A stretch of 64,000 nt of DNA, taken from positions 1-64,000 of the forward strand of contig NZ_JADHEC010000008.1 of the NCBI RefSeq assembly GCF_015277675.1. The letters run 5' to 3'. Made by a program: the position numbers and the translations under genes. The DNA comes from Flavobacterium soyangense (lineage in GTDB: Bacteria; Bacteroidota; Bacteroidia; Flavobacteriales; Flavobacteriaceae). Below the pieces are notes generated by a model that was not told the DNA's origin, made no database searches, and saw nothing but the letters and a program-made list of their open reading frames with translations. Positions 8,592 through 17,033 of the stretch are shown piece by piece; the first letter of the stretch is position 1, and every line of letters starts with the position of its first letter.

Positions 8592-9698
8592 ATGAAAAAG
8601 TATATTTTATTAAACATCCTCATTTTTTTAACATCAATTTCTTTCGGGCAATCTAAAGATCAATCTAAAATTTTTATTGACAGCATAGCGAACCAACTTA
8701 TAAAAAAATCAGAAATCAAATCGTTATCTATCGGTATCGTAAAAAACAACAAAACCCAAGTATATTATTATGGTGATACCGGTAATGGTAACAAACCAAA
8801 TAATTCAAATTATTATGAAATAGCTTCATTAACCAAGACTTTTACAGGTCTACTTTTGGCTCAAGCGGTTAATGACAAAAAACTAACTATCGATGATGAT
8901 GTAAGAAAATATTTGAAAGGAAACTACAAGAATCTTGAATACAATGGGAAACCAATTACATTCAGATCTATTTTAACACATAAAAGTGGCTTGCCATATA
9001 CCTTTCCGAACAAACCAGAAATTTTTATTAATCCCGACTATGACAAGCTACCTTTTATACTTGATAGCCTGGAAAGAAATTTCACCAAGGATAAATTCTT
9101 TCAGGAATTGGCAAAAGTAAAACTTGACACCTTGCCTGGAACTAAGTTTCAATATTCGAACGTTGGACCAAACCTTACTGCTTATATTCTTGAAGACGTT
9201 TACAAAATGGATTACCAAAAACTATTAGAAAAATATATTTTCAAATCGGCAAAAATGAAATCAACGAAATTGACATTAGCAGAAAATGAAAATAAGTACT
9301 TGGTACAAGGATACAGTACTAAAAGAATTAAAATGCCTTTTAATGGCCCTAGTATCAGAGCAGCAGGAGCTTTAAAATCAACTTTGCCTGATATGTTGAA
9401 CTATATTATCTTTCAACTAAACGAAAAAAATGAAGCTGTTAAATTATCACATAGTCCAATTTGGAAAGAACAGAATGGAACTTATATGAAAGGCTATTTT
9501 TGGCAAATGGATAGTGAAAACGGTAACGACAAGATTTTCCAGAATGGAGGTTCTTTTGGAACTTCAAGTTGGCTTGAATTTTATCCAAAAGAAAAAATTG
9601 GCCTCATAATAATTACAAATGTGAGCGGGCAAGATGTTCATGATAAGCTAAGTGCTTTAACTACAAATATTTACAATAAAATAAAAGATAATAATTAA
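8592..9698 (+). CDS. secreted serine hydrolase, beta-lactamase class C/PBP4-like
   Basis: A 368-residue protein with a signal peptide (ending SISFGQS). Active-site motif 1 is SLTK (Ser-x-x-Lys, within IASLTKTFTG) near residue 79, motif 2 is YSN near residue 192, and the third, KTG/HTG-like, motif appears as NGG. The family includes class C beta-lactamases, DD-peptidases and esterases; this exported member is most likely a periplasmic esterase or peptidase, and activity on beta-lactams cannot be inferred. Relatives of the same family are broken nearby at 11089-12131 and 10354-10407. Confidence 0.88.
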   Translation: MKKYILLNILIFLTSISFGQSKDQSKIFIDSIANQLIKKSEIKSLSIGIVKNNKTQVYYYGDTGNGNKPNNSNYYEIASLTKTFTGLLLAQAVNDKKLTIDDDVRKYLKGNYKNLEYNGKPITFRSILTHKSGLPYTFPNKPEIFINPDYDKLPFILDSLERNFTKDKFFQELAKVKLDTLPGTKFQYSNVGPNLTAYILEDVYKMDYQKLLEKYIFKSAKMKSTKLTLAENENKYLVQGYSTKRIKMPFNGPSIRAAGALKSTLPDMLNYIIFQLNEKNEAVKLSHSPIWKEQNGTYMKGYFWQMDSENGNDKIFQNGGSFGTSSWLEFYPKEKIGLIIITNVSGQDVHDKLSALTTNIYNKIKDNN

Positions 9699-9723
9699 GA
9701 TTCTTAAAACATCTAATAAGCAA

Positions 9724-10140
9724 ATGAATAACGAGATAATTTTGAGAGAATTTATGAATAGTGTCTGGAACGATAAAAACTTTGCTGATATCCAAAAATA
9801 TTTGTGTCAGGAATATACTATACATTTAGATAATGCTGATCCTTGGGAAGGAAAGACAATAAATCACACCGAATTTGAAACACGATTAAATTATACATTT
9901 AATTCATTCCCCGACATACACTTTGACATTAAAACAGCTGTATCAGACGGAAATTTAGTATCTATTACTTGGATTATGACAGGAACAAACACAGGAAATA
10001 TAGGTGAAATTCCAGCTACAAATAAGACAATAAAAGTTAATGGAGCTACTATTTATCATTTTCTAGATGGAAAAATAAATGGTCATACACAAGTATTCGA
10101 TAGGGCTGCTATTATGAAGCAATTAGGGTTTATTAAATAA
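9724..10140 (+). CDS. SnoaL-like ester cyclase family protein
   Basis: A 138-residue protein of the NTF2-like/SnoaL cone-shaped fold. It opens with a helix (ILREFMNSVWNDKNF), then YTIHLDNADPWEGK, FPDIHFDIKTAVSDGNLVS and the C-terminal strand pair ending DRAAIMKQLGFIK. These proteins act on hydrophobic polyketide-like or unknown small molecules. It lies 26 bp after the serine hydrolase gene. Substrate unknown. Confidence 0.85.
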   Translation: MNNEIILREFMNSVWNDKNFADIQKYLCQEYTIHLDNADPWEGKTINHTEFETRLNYTFNSFPDIHFDIKTAVSDGNLVSITWIMTGTNTGNIGEIPATNKTIKVNGATIYHFLDGKINGHTQVFDRAAIMKQLGFIK

Positions 10141-10353
10141 CTGTAATATTTAAGAAATATAAGAAATCTACAGGCCTAAAGCTATAGTTTCGTAAATATT
10201 CTTTTTAAATATGCAGTCATTGATTAAGTAACATAGCAATGTAGCTTCTCAATTTTAGATCATACATAAACTTCATAATACTTTTTTAATCTGGATAATT
10301 AATTTAGAATATTCCCCAAAGTCGAAAATAAAAATTGACTAAATGACAAAAAA

Positions 10354-10407
10354 ACAACTTTAAAAATTAACGACCAGTTTGAATTGATGCCAAATAGTAA
10401 AACTTAA
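10354..10407 (+). pseudogene. short remnant of a serine hydrolase gene
   Basis: In one frame this reads TTLKINDQFELMPNSKT and then a stop. It matches the active-site segment LNINNQFEIMSNSKQ of the broken serine hydrolase at 11089-12131, and the surrounding bases match as well. It lies in a 300-bp gap (10141-10441) that otherwise holds no gene. It is a fossil of a further member of that family. Confidence 0.7.
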
Positions 10408-10441
10408 TTAAATAAATATTATTAACACTAAAAATTAAAAT

Positions 10442-10897
10442 ATGATGAATAAATCTAATAGTTCGTTGACACATACGCCCGAAAAACTTGTTTTGGAGTT
10501 TTTTAACAGAGTATGGCATAGTCCACACGAACTGGACGCAATTGATGAATTAATGACCACAGATTATAGTATTACAACAGCTGGAAAAGTAGTAAAAGGA
10601 AGAAATGAGTTTAAAAACTGGGTAGGTGAATTTCAAAAACTACTTCTCGATGCTAAAACCGAAAGTATAGATGTATTCTATAACAAAAAGGAAAATAAAG
10701 TAGTTTCGAGATGGGATTGCTCTGGAAGGAATAATGGCCTTTTCGGACTTAAAGCTGACAACCGGTTTATATCGTTTACTGGAATTGCAATCTGGGCTGT
10801 AAAAGACGGTAGACTTGCCGAATGTTGGGTCGAAAGAAGCGCATATGAATTGTATCAAAATTTAATTTCTGGCGAAAAAGAGACTGATTTTGTTTAA
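10442..10897 (+). CDS. nuclear transport factor 2-like / SnoaL-like protein
   Basis: A 151-residue NTF2-like protein (a start one codon later is equally possible). It contains VLEFFNRVWHSPHELDAID at the first helix, YSITTAGKVVKGRNEFKNWV, SRWDCSGRNNGLFG and the final strand AECWVERSAYELYQNL. The fold forms a conical pocket used by isomerases, cyclases and binding proteins. Ligand unknown. It is isolated between serine hydrolase remnants and has no clear operon partner. Confidence 0.82.
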   Translation: MMNKSNSSLTHTPEKLVLEFFNRVWHSPHELDAIDELMTTDYSITTAGKVVKGRNEFKNWVGEFQKLLLDAKTESIDVFYNKKENKVVSRWDCSGRNNGLFGLKADNRFISFTGIAIWAVKDGRLAECWVERSAYELYQNLISGEKETDFV

Positions 10898-11088
10898 TTA
10901 GAAAGGTATCATAATTATTGGAAAATCCATAAATAATTTGCTTGATTTCTAAAACTTACCAAAATATTTACAGTAATAAAATTCTAAAACAATCGATTAC
11001 TATCACAAAGAAACTAAATATCTAGAAAACTATTTACTGAATAAATGCAACCTTTTAATAATGAAAGAAACAATTTAAAAAGAAATAA

Positions 11089-12131
11089 ATGAAGAAATCT
11101 ATTAAATTAAAAAGGGCAATAATAGTATCTTTTTTATTATTTAACTGTCTATCTTTTGGACAAAAAAATGATAATTATTCCTCTAAAATTGACAGCTTAA
11201 TAAAAACAACTAATGTAAGACAATTCAATGGAGTGATATTAATTACTCAAAATGGAGTAACTAAATATGCCAAAGCTTATGGGTATTCAAATTTTGAAAA
11301 AAAACAATTTTAAACATTAATAATCAATTTGAAATAATGTCAAACAGTAAACAGATAGCTGCTGTTTTAATTCTGAAAGAAGTCGAAAAAGGAAAAATAG
11401 ATTTGCAATCACCAATAAAAAAATATTTGCCATTTTTAAGGCAAATATGGGCTGATACTGTTACGGTACATCAACTTTTAAACCATACTCACGGCATTGA
11501 TGCTATAGATAAACCGCTAATGTTTATACCTGGATCAAATTTTAATTATGGGAATTTATCGTACATACTTTTAGGAAAAATTGTTGAGTTTTCATCTCAT
11601 AAAAAGTATTCTGAAATGGCCAATGAACTTTTTAAAAAATTGGATATGAAAAATACTTTTACTTACTCTTCAAGTAAAACACATAATCTTGTTTTAGGTC
11701 ATATAAATAATCAAAATAAATTTAGTGTAATAAATTCCACCCAAATTAATGAAAAATCTATTTCTGCAGACGGGATAATAACTACTGCAAAAGATCTAAC
11801 AATTTGGAACAATAAGCTCCATAAAGGAAAAATATTAACTCCAAAAACTTATAAATTGATGACAACATCAAAAGTCCTTGCACAACACAATCTTTTCGGA
11901 AAAGAAAAAATACCTTATGGATATGGTATCAGAATTTACGAAAATGATTTCATAAAATACATTGGGCATACTGGATTAGGTGATGGATTTCTTTCAATCA
12001 ATTTATATTTCCCAAACAAGGATATTAGTATCATAGTATTAGAAAATCAAATGAATGAAAATAAGGACTTGTCTTATTTTTTTGAAATTGAAATAAAAAA
12101 AATAGTAACGAATAGCCGCCTTTTTAATTAA
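11089..12131 (+). pseudogene. frameshifted serine hydrolase (beta-lactamase class C-like)
   Basis: Two abutting frames encode one serine hydrolase. The first (11089-11313) has a signal peptide and runs to GYSNFEKK. The second carries the active-site SNSK, the YGN motif and GHTG to the end at 12131. The frames join at an A8 run (11297-11304); a one-base change there restores FEKKTILNINNQFEIMSNSKQ. This may be real inactivation, slipped-strand switching, or a sequencing or assembly error. A downstream ATG at 11337 would yield a protein without a signal peptide but with the catalytic Ser. Confidence 0.8.
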
Positions 12132-12250
12132 AAAAACTAAATGTACAAAAGTATTGGTAGAATCTTTTGATAACAAAATATTCCATTTATTCTACTTGAA
12201 GACAAACTATTAACTAATTAAAACAAATAGTAAATTCAATAACTAATATC

Positions 12251-12820
12251 ATGAAAAATATACAAACAATTCATCAAACGGTTACGATAATGGAAGGAGC
12301 TGTAATTAGTGGTGCCGTAACAATTGGTGCTAACACTTATATTGGTTCAGGAGCAATTATTTCTTCAAACGGTGGTACAATTGAAATTGGTGACAATACA
12401 GTCATTATGGAAGGAGCAATTATAAGAAGCAGCAAAAAATTTGGATGTTCTATAGGTAATCATGTAATTATTGGACCAAAAGCAACAATTACTGGATCTA
12501 TTATAGATGATTATTGTTTTATTGCAACCAATGGCACCATCTTTCATGGTTCTAAATTAAAATCAGGAACTATTTTGGCAATAAATGGCATCATTCATAT
12601 TGATACTTTTTGCCCTGAAGATACTTTTATTCCAATCAACCATATAGCATTTGGAAATCCTGCTAAAATTTATGCTCCTTCAGAGATAGGTGATTTTCAT
12701 CAGGCCTTAAAACAAATTGGATTTGTAAAGTATGTTTACGATATTGACACTAGTGGCCTTTCCAATTCAGAGATTTATAAAAAAATGACCGCAAAATTTT
12801 TAGCCAATCTAGATAAATAG
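12251..12820 (+). CDS. left-handed beta-helix hexapeptide-repeat protein (gamma-carbonic-anhydrase-like or acyltransferase)
   Basis: A 189-residue protein made largely of hexapeptide repeats ([LIV]-G-x4) from residue 10 to 135, such as VISGAVTIGANTYIGSGAII and NHVIIGPKATITGSII. The C-terminal 45 residues form an alpha-helical cap. This build is shared by gamma-carbonic anhydrases and trimeric acyltransferases. His occurs in NHVIIG and IFHG, but the full set of three zinc-binding His could not be assigned, so the enzyme activity is unclear. Confidence 0.8.
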   Translation: MKNIQTIHQTVTIMEGAVISGAVTIGANTYIGSGAIISSNGGTIEIGDNTVIMEGAIIRSSKKFGCSIGNHVIIGPKATITGSIIDDYCFIATNGTIFHGSKLKSGTILAINGIIHIDTFCPEDTFIPINHIAFGNPAKIYAPSEIGDFHQALKQIGFVKYVYDIDTSGLSNSEIYKKMTAKFLANLDK

Positions 12821-12856
12821 CCATTTTATGAGGTAAAATGGAAAAAACGGTCAAAT

Positions 12857-12912
12857 TGACCACCTGATTCCAGAGCAAATTGACCACCAGTTTCGGAGCA
12901 AACTGACCACCA
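12857..12912 (+). repeat. left terminal repeats of the IS21 element
   Basis: Three spaced copies of a TTGACCACC-type motif: 12857 onwards, about 12876-12888, and about 12900-12912 preceded by tttcggag. They pair with inverted copies at 15346-15394 and probably bind the IstA transposase. Confidence 0.8.
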
Positions 12913-12972
12913 AAAAACTCCTGCTTTTTTTCATGCTGTTAGACCATAAATTCGTTAAAAAAACCACGAATT

Positions 12973-14520
12973 ATGGCAAACAAAATAACAGACATGAGTA
13001 AGATTAGAAAAGTAATAAAATTTCATTGTAATGGTAAGAGTAAGCTGTTTATTAGCAATTACTTATCCCTTTCCAGAAATACAGTAAAGAAGTATATTTC
13101 CTTATTTGAAGCATTAGGATTAACTTTTGAGATTATCAATCAAAAAACAGATGCTGAACTTGAATTATTGTTTTCGCATAATGTGGTGGAAACAATCCCT
13201 GTAAAATTGCAAAAGCTGTATGCTTTTTTTCCGCAGATGGAACGGGAACTGAAAAAAGTTGGGGTTACCGTACGGCACCAGTGGGAACTGTATATTGCGG
13301 TGAATCCCGATGGATTCAAGAGTTCACAATTCAGGCATTATTACAAGATATGGGGCAATAAGGTCAATCCGGTAATGCATATGAATCACAAAGCGGGTGA
13401 TAAAATGTATGTGGACTATGCCGGAAAAACACTTTCTATTATTGACAAAGACACTGGAGAAATCAAAGAAGTACAGTTTTTTGTAGCCATATTAGGAGCC
13501 AGCCAATACACTTATGCAGAAGCTTCGATGAGCCAACAAAAAGAAGATTTTGTAGCCTCGGTAGAGAATGCAATGCGTTTTTTTGAAGGAACTCCCGCTG
13601 CAATTGTTCCGGATAATTTAAAGTCAGCCGTAATTAAAAGCAGTCGTTTTGAGCCTACAATCAACGAAACATTAGCGGATTTAGCAGAACATTACGAAAC
13701 CACTATCTTGCCTGCCAGGGCATACAAACCAAGGGATAAATCATTGGTAAAAGGAGCTGTAAAGATATTGTATAGAAGGATTTATGTGAATCTAAAAGAA
13801 GAAAAATTCTTTGATATTGATCAGCTGAACCAACAGATTTTGGATTTACTCGACTCCCATAACAACCGAAAACTCACAGGACGACCATACTCTAGGTACG
13901 AACTGTTTTTAGAAGACGAGAAACAAAAACTACGTCCGCTACCGCAAGAACGCTTTGAAATTAAATATCAATCCTTTGCAACCGTGATGCAAAACGGACA
14001 CGTTCAATTAAGTCAGGACAAGAATTATTACAGCGTTCCCTACCAATACGTAAAGAAAAAAGCGAAGCTATTATATACCAAATCAACGGTCGAAATATAC
14101 CACAAATACAATCGTATAGCCACACATATAAGGAATTATAAGCCTTATGTCTATACCACAAACCCGGAACATTTGGCTAGTACACATCAATTTGTGGCCG
14201 AGTGGAGCGCTTCCCGTTTCATTGAATGGGGAAATAGTATCGATACGGCAGTGGGAGACTATATCGTAAAAATAATTGAAAGCAGAAATCATCCCGAACA
14301 AGCCTATAAAAGCTGTTTAGGAATACTCTCTTACGAAAAAAAGGTATCCAAAGAACGATTAATAAATGCCTGCAAACGGGCACTTGATTATAAAATTTAC
14401 AACTTTAAAACCATACAGAACATTTTAGAAAACAACTTGGACACCATTGATTTTGAACACGAGCAAGAGCAAGACCTTCCCACCCACGGCAACATCAGGG
14501 GAAAACATTATTTTAACTAA
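12973..14520 (+). CDS. istA: IS21-family transposase IstA
   Basis: A 515-residue transposase. It has an N-terminal HTH (KLFISNYLSLSRNTVKKYI) and an rve/DDE integrase core beginning MYVDYAGKTLSI (first catalytic Asp). VPDNLKSAV carries the second Asp. Between them and the C-terminal Mu-type domain lies ARAYKPRDKSLVKGAVKIL, where the usual DDE Glu is not obvious: the expected KxxVE appears as KSLVKGA. The C-terminal beta-barrel follows. It works with IstB to move the element. Length is normal. Confidence 0.93.
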   Translation: MANKITDMSKIRKVIKFHCNGKSKLFISNYLSLSRNTVKKYISLFEALGLTFEIINQKTDAELELLFSHNVVETIPVKLQKLYAFFPQMERELKKVGVTVRHQWELYIAVNPDGFKSSQFRHYYKIWGNKVNPVMHMNHKAGDKMYVDYAGKTLSIIDKDTGEIKEVQFFVAILGASQYTYAEASMSQQKEDFVASVENAMRFFEGTPAAIVPDNLKSAVIKSSRFEPTINETLADLAEHYETTILPARAYKPRDKSLVKGAVKILYRRIYVNLKEEKFFDIDQLNQQILDLLDSHNNRKLTGRPYSRYELFLEDEKQKLRPLPQERFEIKYQSFATVMQNGHVQLSQDKNYYSVPYQYVKKKAKLLYTKSTVEIYHKYNRIATHIRNYKPYVYTTNPEHLASTHQFVAEWSASRFIEWGNSIDTAVGDYIVKIIESRNHPEQAYKSCLGILSYEKKVSKERLINACKRALDYKIYNFKTIQNILENNLDTIDFEHEQEQDLPTHGNIRGKHYFN

Positions 14521-14537
14521 TTTTAAATCCAATAAAT

Positions 14538-15275
14538 ATGAATGAATCCACAGTAACCAAAATGAAACAAATGAAGCTTTATGGAATGCATAATGCTTTT
14601 AAAACCGCTATCGAAAGCGGTAAAACAGACCATTACACACTCGATCAGTTTGTGTCAATGATTATCGATGCCGAATGGGATGAAAGGCACAACAGGCGCA
14701 TTGAGCGAAGCATCAAGAACGCCCGATTCCATTACAAGTCAAACATCGAAAACATAAGCTTTGATTCTTCTCGAAATCTGGAACGAACCTTAGTGTTACG
14801 CCTTGCCGAATGTGAGTTTGTAGAAAAAAATGAAAACATTTTAATTACAGGAAGCACAGGTGTAGGCAAGAGTTATTTAGGAACCGCATTAGGTTATCAA
14901 GCCTGCATACAGGGTTTTAAAGTGAGTTATTTTAACACTTCAAAATTATTTGCCAAATTAAAAATGGCTAAAGCCGATGGTTCCTATTTACGAGAACTTG
15001 CCAAAATAGAACGGCAAGATGTTATTATTCTTGATGATTTTGGTCTCCAAGCTCTTGATAGTCATAACCGAATTACACTTTTAGAAATCATCGAGGACAG
15101 GCATAATAACGGTTCAATTATCGTTACTTCTCAAATCCCGGTACAGGGTTGGTACGACATAATTGGCGAAAAAACCATAGCCGATGCCATTTTGGACAGA
15201 CTCATACATCAATCGCATAGAATTGAACTTCTCGGAGAATCGATGCGGAAGAAAAAAAGTCTAAACAAGGTATAA
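14538..15275 (+). CDS. istB: IS21-family helper ATPase IstB
   Basis: A 245-residue AAA+ ATPase of the DnaC/IstB family. Walker A is GSTGVGKSYLG near residue 104, Walker B is VIILDDFGLQ near residue 164, and sensor 1 is IVTSQIP. The N-terminal helix bundle (MKLYGMHNAF...) recruits IstA. It follows istA by 17 bp and selects and remodels target DNA for transposition. No damage is visible. Confidence 0.95.
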   Translation: MNESTVTKMKQMKLYGMHNAFKTAIESGKTDHYTLDQFVSMIIDAEWDERHNRRIERSIKNARFHYKSNIENISFDSSRNLERTLVLRLAECEFVEKNENILITGSTGVGKSYLGTALGYQACIQGFKVSYFNTSKLFAKLKMAKADGSYLRELAKIERQDVIILDDFGLQALDSHNRITLLEIIEDRHNNGSIIVTSQIPVQGWYDIIGEKTIADAILDRLIHQSHRIELLGESMRKKKSLNKV

Positions 15276-15345
15276 TTTTTGAGTATATTTGAATATTAAT
15301 CGACAGATGAAAAAAAGTAGTTTTTAATGGAAAACAGGGGTGGTC

Positions 15346-15394
15346 AATTTACTCCGAAATTGGGTGCTCATTTTGAATTGGAATCAGGTGGTCA
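15346..15394 (-). repeat. right terminal repeats of the IS21 element
   Basis: Inverse copies of the left-end repeats: ggtggtcaatttactccgaa near 15346, ggtgctcattttgaa near 15363, and tggaatcaggtggtca at 15379-15394. The third ends in CA, as expected for an IS21 terminus. Confidence 0.8.
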
Positions 15395-16089
15395 ATATCA
15401 CTGGAATTTGCAATTCGAGTTACAAATCCTGTTTCTTTGTCTGTAAAATGCTTGAAAGCCTTGTAATCATTATAACCCTTATCAAAAACATAAATGGTAT
15501 TGTCATCGCATTTTAGCTTTTCTAAAAAATTATGGTCGTGAGTACTCGCTGGGCTAAACCACACTAAACTTGGCACTTTTTCATCTGCATTAATTACCGT
15601 ATGAACTTTAATTCCGCCTTTTCTTTTACCCTCTTTTGACTTTCTTCCAACACTACTCAAAATATCTTTAAACAAACTAATTGTTGTGCTATCGACTATT
15701 TTAACCTGCTTTTTTAGAACATCTTGAATTCGGCTGTCCGACAAAACCGAACCATACTCGAACAACAACTTATTATAGATATCTTCAAAAAAATCAATCT
15801 TTCTATTCTTGTTTGCATCTGATAAAGTGCTTCGTTTTGGAATATGACTCAACTGAAAACTTTCTGTTTTACCAGACAATCCAAGCATTGCTCCAGATAC
15901 TTCTCGAAGTGAATTACACTTGGCAAAAGAACAAAATAGCATACTTATCAGATGGTCTTTACTCTTAAAACGCTTTACATATCTATCTGAATCGCTCTTT
16001 TTGACCGCATCTTTTATAATTTTATCGTCAATTAAAGAAATCAGCTGTCCGAAAACAGATTTACTGGAAAAATAATTACTTTTACTCAT
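15349..16089 (-). pseudogene. truncated IS4-type transposase (DUF4372 N-terminus)
   Basis: A 246-residue frame. Residues 1 to about 231 are a DUF4372-containing IS4-family transposase: N-terminal SNYFSSKSVFGQLISLID, the first DDE Asp in KIVDSTTISLF and the second in YVFDKGYNDYKAF. The last roughly 15 residues are read from the IS21 right end, and the C-terminal half with the catalytic Glu is missing. The missing half is not on the other side of the IS21 element, so a deletion accompanied or followed its insertion. Non-functional. Confidence 0.88.
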
Positions 16090-16131
16090 CGTTTTTTGTC
16101 TTTTGCAAAACCAAATTACGATTTTAATTGA

Positions 16132-16157
16132 GAAGCCATTTTTATGGCTTCTTTTTT
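16132..16157 (+). terminator. intrinsic terminator hairpin
   Basis: A perfect 8-bp stem (gaagccat, loop tttt, atggcttc) followed by six Ts on the plus strand. It lies just outside the 5' end of the IS4-type transposase gene and would stop plus-strand read-through towards the hip operon. Insertion sequences often carry such a hairpin near their ends. Confidence 0.75.
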
Positions 16158-16376
16158 ATTTACTTTTATCGGACAACAATGATTAAAAAATAATAAATGT
16201 TTCAAATTTCCTCAATCATCATCCTGTTGCAACACCTTTCGATTGAATTCCAGACAAAGATTACACTTAAACTAATCATTTAAAACAAGCTACTGTTCCG
16301 TATGTCTTACAATGGTATAAATGGCATTTATAAACATAAATGTCACTCTGTATCGGAAATAGAACTAAAGAATATC

Positions 16377-16434
16377 TATATGCTTTTACATATAAATGTA
16401 TTTTATTTAAACAAATTATATGCTTTTACATATA
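16377..16434 (+). promoter_or_regulatory. paired palindromic operators of the hip operon
   Basis: Two identical palindromes, TATATG-CTTTTA-CATATA, at 16377-16394 and 16417-16434, spaced 40 bp centre to centre (about four helical turns). A third, half-conserved and inverted site (gcaaaagcatata) lies at 16461-16473. The second operator abuts the -7 box at 16441, so binding of the HipB-like protein should block the promoter. The arrangement resembles HipB autoregulation in other bacteria, though with a different motif. Confidence 0.75.
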
Positions 16435-16440
16435 ATTTAC

Positions 16441-16448
16441 TATATTTG
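16441..16448 (+). promoter_or_regulatory. -7 box of the hip operon
   Basis: TATATTTG fits TAnnTTTG exactly and lies 28 bp before the chosen hipB start, directly after the second operator. Confidence 0.6.
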
Positions 16449-16476
16449 CTTAAAATCAATGCAAAAGCATATAACG

Positions 16477-16695
16477 ATGAAGACATTAGCCGATTTTGTA
16501 AAAGAGAAAAGAAACGAAGTAAAACTCACCCAGGAAGCCTTTGCAGAACGTGCCGGAGTAGCACTTACTGTCATTCGAAAAATAGAACAAGGCAAGGAAA
16601 ACCTTAACCTTGAGAAGGTAAATCAGGTACTCAAAATGTTTGGGCATACCTTGGCTCCGATGAATGCGAGAGAATTATCCAAAAATGACGATTAA
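16477..16695 (+). CDS. hipB: HipB-like XRE-family antitoxin/repressor
   Basis: A 72-residue single HTH_XRE domain: LADFVKEKRNEVKLTQEAFA, then ERAGVALTVIRKIEQGK as the recognition helix region. The start at MKTLADFV was preferred over an upstream Met because that one lies before the likely transcription start. It is the first gene of a three-gene operon and should bind the palindromes upstream. The C-terminal extension is short. Confidence 0.88.
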   Translation: MKTLADFVKEKRNEVKLTQEAFAERAGVALTVIRKIEQGKENLNLEKVNQVLKMFGHTLAPMNARELSKNDD

Positions 16696-16700
16696 ATAAA

Positions 16701-17033
16701 ATGAGAAAAGCAGCTGTATATTATAAAGAATTTCTGGCGGGCATCCTCACGGAAACGGACGACGGGGAATACACCTTCGAATACGATAAAAAGTATGTGA
16801 TGGAACATCCCAAAGAAAGCATCAGCTTGACGATGCCGGTACGATCAAATACCTATACCGAAAAACGATTATTTTCTTTTTTTGAAGGCTTGATTCCGGA
16901 AGGATGGCTATTGGATATTGCGTCCAAAAACTGGAAAATAAATCCTAGCGACCGAATGGGCTTGCTCCTGGCCTGCTGCCAAAATTGCATCGGAGCAGTT
17001 AGTGTACAACCAATACCAAACGAAAATGAGTAA
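16701..17033 (+). CDS. HipA N-terminal-domain protein, HipS-like
   Basis: A 110-residue protein that corresponds only to the N-terminal subdomain of HipA: RKAAVYYKEFLAGILTETDDGEYTFEYD, SLTMPVR, FFEGLIPEGW and the end MGLLLACCQNCIGAVSV. In classical HipA this is fused to the kinase. As a separate gene between hipB and the kinase it matches HipS of the HipBST systems, where HipS rather than HipB neutralises the toxin (established for E. coli O127 HipBST; inferred here). It lies 5 bp after hipB and overlaps the kinase gene by 8 bp. Confidence 0.88.
   Translation: MRKAAVYYKEFLAGILTETDDGEYTFEYDKKYVMEHPKESISLTMPVRSNTYTEKRLFSFFEGLIPEGWLLDIASKNWKINPSDRMGLLLACCQNCIGAVSVQPIPNENE

Larger units (their letters stand above)
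12857..15394 (+). mobile_element. IS21-family insertion sequence
   Basis: A complete-looking element with istA and istB flanked by inverted, multiply repeated ends. The left end reads tgaccacctgattcca, then gcaaattgaccacc, then tttcggagcaaactgaccacc. The right end holds the inverse copies (tttactccgaaa, then ggtgctcattt, then tggaatcaggtggtca). Such multiple terminal repeats are typical of IS21. No matching target duplication is seen: the left flank is unrelated to the right flank, which is the interior of another transposase gene. Both genes are intact, so it may be active. Confidence 0.88.

Noticed and set aside
16302..16607. 101-residue frame overlapping hipB
   Set aside because: Most of it overlaps the hip operators and the HTH gene in another frame; no protein family fits.
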